From contig CANHKJ010000112.1 of NCBI GenBank assembly GCA_947460915.1, positions 1 through 9,017 on the forward strand: a stretch of DNA of 9,017 bases, read 5' to 3'. The translations under genes and the position numbers were made by a program. Source of the DNA: Verrucomicrobiia bacterium (GTDB lineage Bacteria > Verrucomicrobiota > Verrucomicrobiia > Verrucomicrobiales > Akkermansiaceae). This document shows, one piece after another, positions 6,643-9,017 of the stretch (positions are counted from its first letter, which is position 1; each line of letters begins with the position of its first letter). The notes under the pieces were generated by a model. The model made no database searches. It was not told the origin of the DNA and saw only the letters and a program-made list of their open reading frames with translations.

Positions 6643-7884
6643 ATGAAGATTGCTGTTTTAGGTTGTGGATCACGTGGGAGGACATACTCGCGTATTGCGG
6701 CGGCGTGGCAGGGACGTTATCAATTGACTGCTGCCTGTGATTTGATCGAGAGTCGTGCTCGGTTGATCGCGAATCTCGGTGAGGGGGTCACAGTTTTTAC
6801 GAAAGATGATGACTTTTTTGCTGCTGGAAAGCTTGCCGACATTGTGATTATTGCTACGCAAGATCGCGATCACTTTGGCCATGCCCTGAGGGCGATCGAA
6901 GCGGGCTATGATGTTTTGTTAGAAAAACCTGCGGCGCAGAGTTTGGAAGAATGTGAAATTCTCGACCGGAAGGCGAAAGAGCATGGTGTGAAAATTGGCC
7001 TATGTTTTGTTTTACGCTACACTCCATTTTACCGAACGATTCGCTCTGTCATTGACTCTGGCCGGCTCGGACGCATCATTTCGATTCATGCCAGTGAGGG
7101 CGTAGAGCCTTATCATCAGGCGCATTCCTTTGTTCGGGGACACTGGGCCATCAGCGCGGATTCGACGCCAATGATTCTCGCCAAATGCAGTCACGATACT
7201 GATCTACTGTGCTGGTTTACCGATTCGCAAATCAAAAACGTTTCTAGTTTCGGGCGACTTGAGTATTTTCAAGCTGCCAATGCGCCTATAGGTGCCACAG
7301 CGCGTTGTAGCGACGGTTGTCCGCATGTCGGAACTTGTTTCTACGATGCACATCGTTATCTCACCGACAAACGCAATTGGTTGAGGATGGTGCTCGACGG
7401 AGCGGAAACAGCCAGTGATGGGCAAATTACGCAATTCATTCAAAGCTCTCCATGGGGGCGCTGTGTCTATCATTGTGACAATGATGTAGTGGATCACCAG
7501 GTAATTTCGGGTGAGATGGAAAATGGCATTTCTGTCACTTTTTCGATGACTGCTTTCGATATGGGGCGCTCGATGGAAATCTACGGCACGAAGGGTAGCT
7601 TAAAGGGCGGTCACGCTTGGAAAGAGGCCGGTGCCTATGAATTATCGGTGCGTGATCACACGACTGGTGCCACCGAGGAAATCATCATCGAACATCCTCC
7701 AGAGCTCGGCTATGCAGGTCACGGCGGTGGAGACGAAGGAATTGTCGATTCGTTGGATCGTTTGTTCGGACCACAAGGCTGCTTAGCACCGGGCCTAGAT
7801 GGTTTTGCGGGTCACCAATTTGCGCTGCTCGCCGAAAAAGCCCGTGTTGAGGAAACCGTGGTCTGTGCGTCGAGTGGAAAATGA
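6643..7884 (+). CDS. Gfo/Idh/MocA-family NAD(P)-dependent oxidoreductase with cysteine-rich insertion
   Basis: A 413-residue cytoplasmic dehydrogenase of the sugar/inositol dehydrogenase-like superfamily. The N-terminal Rossmann fold (about 1-120) has the nucleotide-binding GCGSRG at 7-12, Asp33 at the end of the second strand (suggesting NAD rather than NADP preference), and the active-site EKP at 94-96. The C-terminal alpha/beta domain has the conserved SHDTD at 183-187, whose His184 and Asp187 sit where the family has its catalytic residues. An insertion carries Cys222-x3-Cys226-x5-Cys232, and a further Cys274-x3-Cys278 pair follows; this looks like the subgroup with a conserved cysteine cluster whose role (metal binding or structure) I do not know. 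Substrate cannot be predicted from sequence; related enzymes oxidise or reduce cyclic polyols and sugars. The ATG has a good upstream AAAGGAAAGG. The exchanger gene follows after 70 bp without a terminator. Confidence 0.9.
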   Translation: MKIAVLGCGSRGRTYSRIAAAWQGRYQLTAACDLIESRARLIANLGEGVTVFTKDDDFFAAGKLADIVIIATQDRDHFGHALRAIEAGYDVLLEKPAAQSLEECEILDRKAKEHGVKIGLCFVLRYTPFYRTIRSVIDSGRLGRIISIHASEGVEPYHQAHSFVRGHWAISADSTPMILAKCSHDTDLLCWFTDSQIKNVSSFGRLEYFQAANAPIGATARCSDGCPHVGTCFYDAHRYLTDKRNWLRMVLDGAETASDGQITQFIQSSPWGRCVYHCDNDVVDHQVISGEMENGISVTFSMTAFDMGRSMEIYGTKGSLKGGHAWKEAGAYELSVRDHTTGATEEIIIEHPPELGYAGHGGGDEGIVDSLDRLFGPQGCLAPGLDGFAGHQFALLAEKARVEETVVCASSGK

Positions 7885-7954
7885 GCTGATTTTTCTACTG
7901 GCACTTTGTTAGATGTCGGCTAGTTTGCTAAATCACACTTCGATTTTTTCATCC

Positions 7955-9017
7955 ATGATAATCACGATACTTCTTCTCATTGTTGGCTTAGTTCTTCTTG
8001 TTCTTGGTGCAGATTGGCTCGTTAAAGGAGCTTCACGATTGGCTCTTTCGTTCGGGATTTCCGCTCTTGTGGTTGGTTTGACGGTGGTAGCGTATGGCAC
8101 CAGCGCACCCGAACTTTCTGTGAGTGTGATGTCCAGCATTCAAGGGAAATCTGAAATGGCGATGGGTAACATCGTCGGTAGCAACATTTTCAACGTGCTT
8201 TTCATTCTGGGCATTTCTGCGTTGGTCACACCCTTGATTGTCGCGAAACAGCTAGTCAGACTCGATGTTCCTGTGATGATCGCTTCATCAGTGTTGTTGA
8301 TAGCGTTGTGTCTCGATGGAACCGTATCACGAGTAGATGGTATCATTTTATTCGTAGGTGCGATCGCCTACACATGGTGGCTGATCCGCATTAGCCGCAG
8401 AGATAGTAAGGCCGCGCTCGATGCCGGTGGGGAGTTACCTGAAAAGCAAGGGAATCCATGGATGAATGTTTTGTGGATCTTGATGGGCTTGGGGCTTTTG
8501 GTATTGGGCTCAAAATTTTTGGTCGAATCCGCCATTACCATCGCTCGCACATTTGGACTGAGCGAAACGATCATTGGTCTTACAATTGTTGCCGCAGGAA
8601 CATCACTACCAGAAGTGGCCACTTCCGTTATGGCAAGCATTCGAGGTGAACGCGACATTGCCGTAGGTAATGTCGTAGGCAGCAATATTTTCAATATTCT
8701 TTCTGTTGGCGGTCTGTCTGGGATTTTCTCCCCGAATGGCATTTCCGTGGCTCCTTCGGTGATGAACTTCGATTTGCCTGTGATGCTAGCAATTGCGATA
8801 GCCTGCTTCCCTGTATTCTTCACAGGATTCCGCATCACTCGATGGAATGGATTGTTCTTCCTTTCCTACTACGTTGCATACACGGTCTATCTCATTCTGG
8901 GTGCTACTCAACACGACTCACTGCCCGTGTTTAGCAAGGTGATGTTTGAATTTGTCGTGCCAATTACTGTGGTAATGTTGCTCGCCCTTGTGGTTTTCGA
9001 GATCAAAAAAATCCGTA
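7955..9017 (+). CDS. Sodium/calcium exchanger-family (CaCA, YrbG-like) membrane protein, 3' end beyond window
   Basis: The frame is open for 354 codons to the window edge. It is an inner-membrane antiporter of the CaCA superfamily, expected to exchange Ca2+ or another cation for Na+ or H+. The two inverted alpha repeats are textbook: GTSAPE at 48-53 with GNIVGSNIFN at 71-80, and GTSLPE at 215-220 with GNVVGSNIFN at 239-248; Glu53 and Glu220 are the expected ion ligands. Ten helices can be placed (about 3-20, 36-58, 74-95, 104-121, 126-145, 170-189, 204-225, 240-258, 272-290, 297-316), with a polar loop at 146-168 between the halves. An extra hydrophobic segment at about 332-349 goes beyond the ten helices of E. 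coli YrbG (325 residues). ATG 7955 is chosen because it matches the usual N-terminus; an in-frame ATG at 7913 would add 14 residues that look non-membrane. Neither has a Shine-Dalgarno. Confidence 0.93.
   Translation, partial: MIITILLLIVGLVLLVLGADWLVKGASRLALSFGISALVVGLTVVAYGTSAPELSVSVMSSIQGKSEMAMGNIVGSNIFNVLFILGISALVTPLIVAKQLVRLDVPVMIASSVLLIALCLDGTVSRVDGIILFVGAIAYTWWLIRISRRDSKAALDAGGELPEKQGNPWMNVLWILMGLGLLVLGSKFLVESAITIARTFGLSETIIGLTIVAAGTSLPEVATSVMASIRGERDIAVGNVVGSNIFNILSVGGLSGIFSPNGISVAPSVMNFDLPVMLAIAIACFPVFFTGFRITRWNGLFFLSYYVAYTVYLILGATQHDSLPVFSKVMFEFVVPITVVMLLALVVFEIKKIR

Noticed and set aside
5300..7884. The membrane protein, regulator and dehydrogenase as one new functional system
   Set aside because: The 136-bp gap with its own strong ribosome binding site before the dehydrogenase, and the lack of any shared pathway logic, give no support beyond adjacency.

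Overview
This 9-kb window looks like a stretch of ordinary bacterial chromosome of mixed, moderate GC content, with no insertion sequence, phage gene, tRNA, rRNA or CRISPR array visible. The best guess for the host is a member of the PVC superphylum, probably Verrucomicrobiota. The guess rests on a long SNF2-family ATPase with a SWIM-like N-terminus, a type well known in Chlamydiae and Verrucomicrobia, the weak or absent Shine-Dalgarno sequences, and the mix of neighbours (secreted S10 peptidase, Gfo/Idh/MocA dehydrogenase, C-minus type L36). It is an inference from family knowledge and was not tested by any search.

Layout. Positions 1-1133 (minus strand) hold the N-terminal three quarters or so of an exported serine carboxypeptidase (peptidase S10). 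A 128-bp divergent gap separates it from a 1199-residue SNF2 helicase-like ATPase (1262-4861, plus strand). All remaining genes are also on the plus strand. They are a small ribosomal protein bL36 gene (rpmJ, zinc-independent type, 4983-5147) closed by a strong rho-independent terminator (5175-5207), a DUF3592 two-helix membrane protein (5300-5803), a winged-helix regulator of the DeoR/SufR-like COG2345 type (5853-6506), a Gfo/Idh/MocA-family NAD(P)-dependent dehydrogenase with an inserted cysteine cluster (6643-7884), and a YrbG-like sodium/calcium exchanger (7955 to the window edge).

How the genes relate. I see no single pathway. The L36 gene is a self-contained transcription unit with its own leader and terminator. 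The DUF3592 gene and the regulator are 49 bp apart and could be cotranscribed. The dehydrogenase and exchanger are 70 bp apart with no terminator between them and could also be cotranscribed. Gaps of more than 300 bp without a gene do not occur.

Points worth a second look are residue-level oddities inside known families: a SWIM zinc finger that has lost two of its four metal ligands and a DEGQ box in the SNF2 protein, a SufR-like regulator whose iron-sulfur cysteines are replaced, a C-minus L36 with an extended tail and a repeat-bearing leader, and an unresolved start for the SNF2 gene. I found no convincing evidence of a new multi-gene system.
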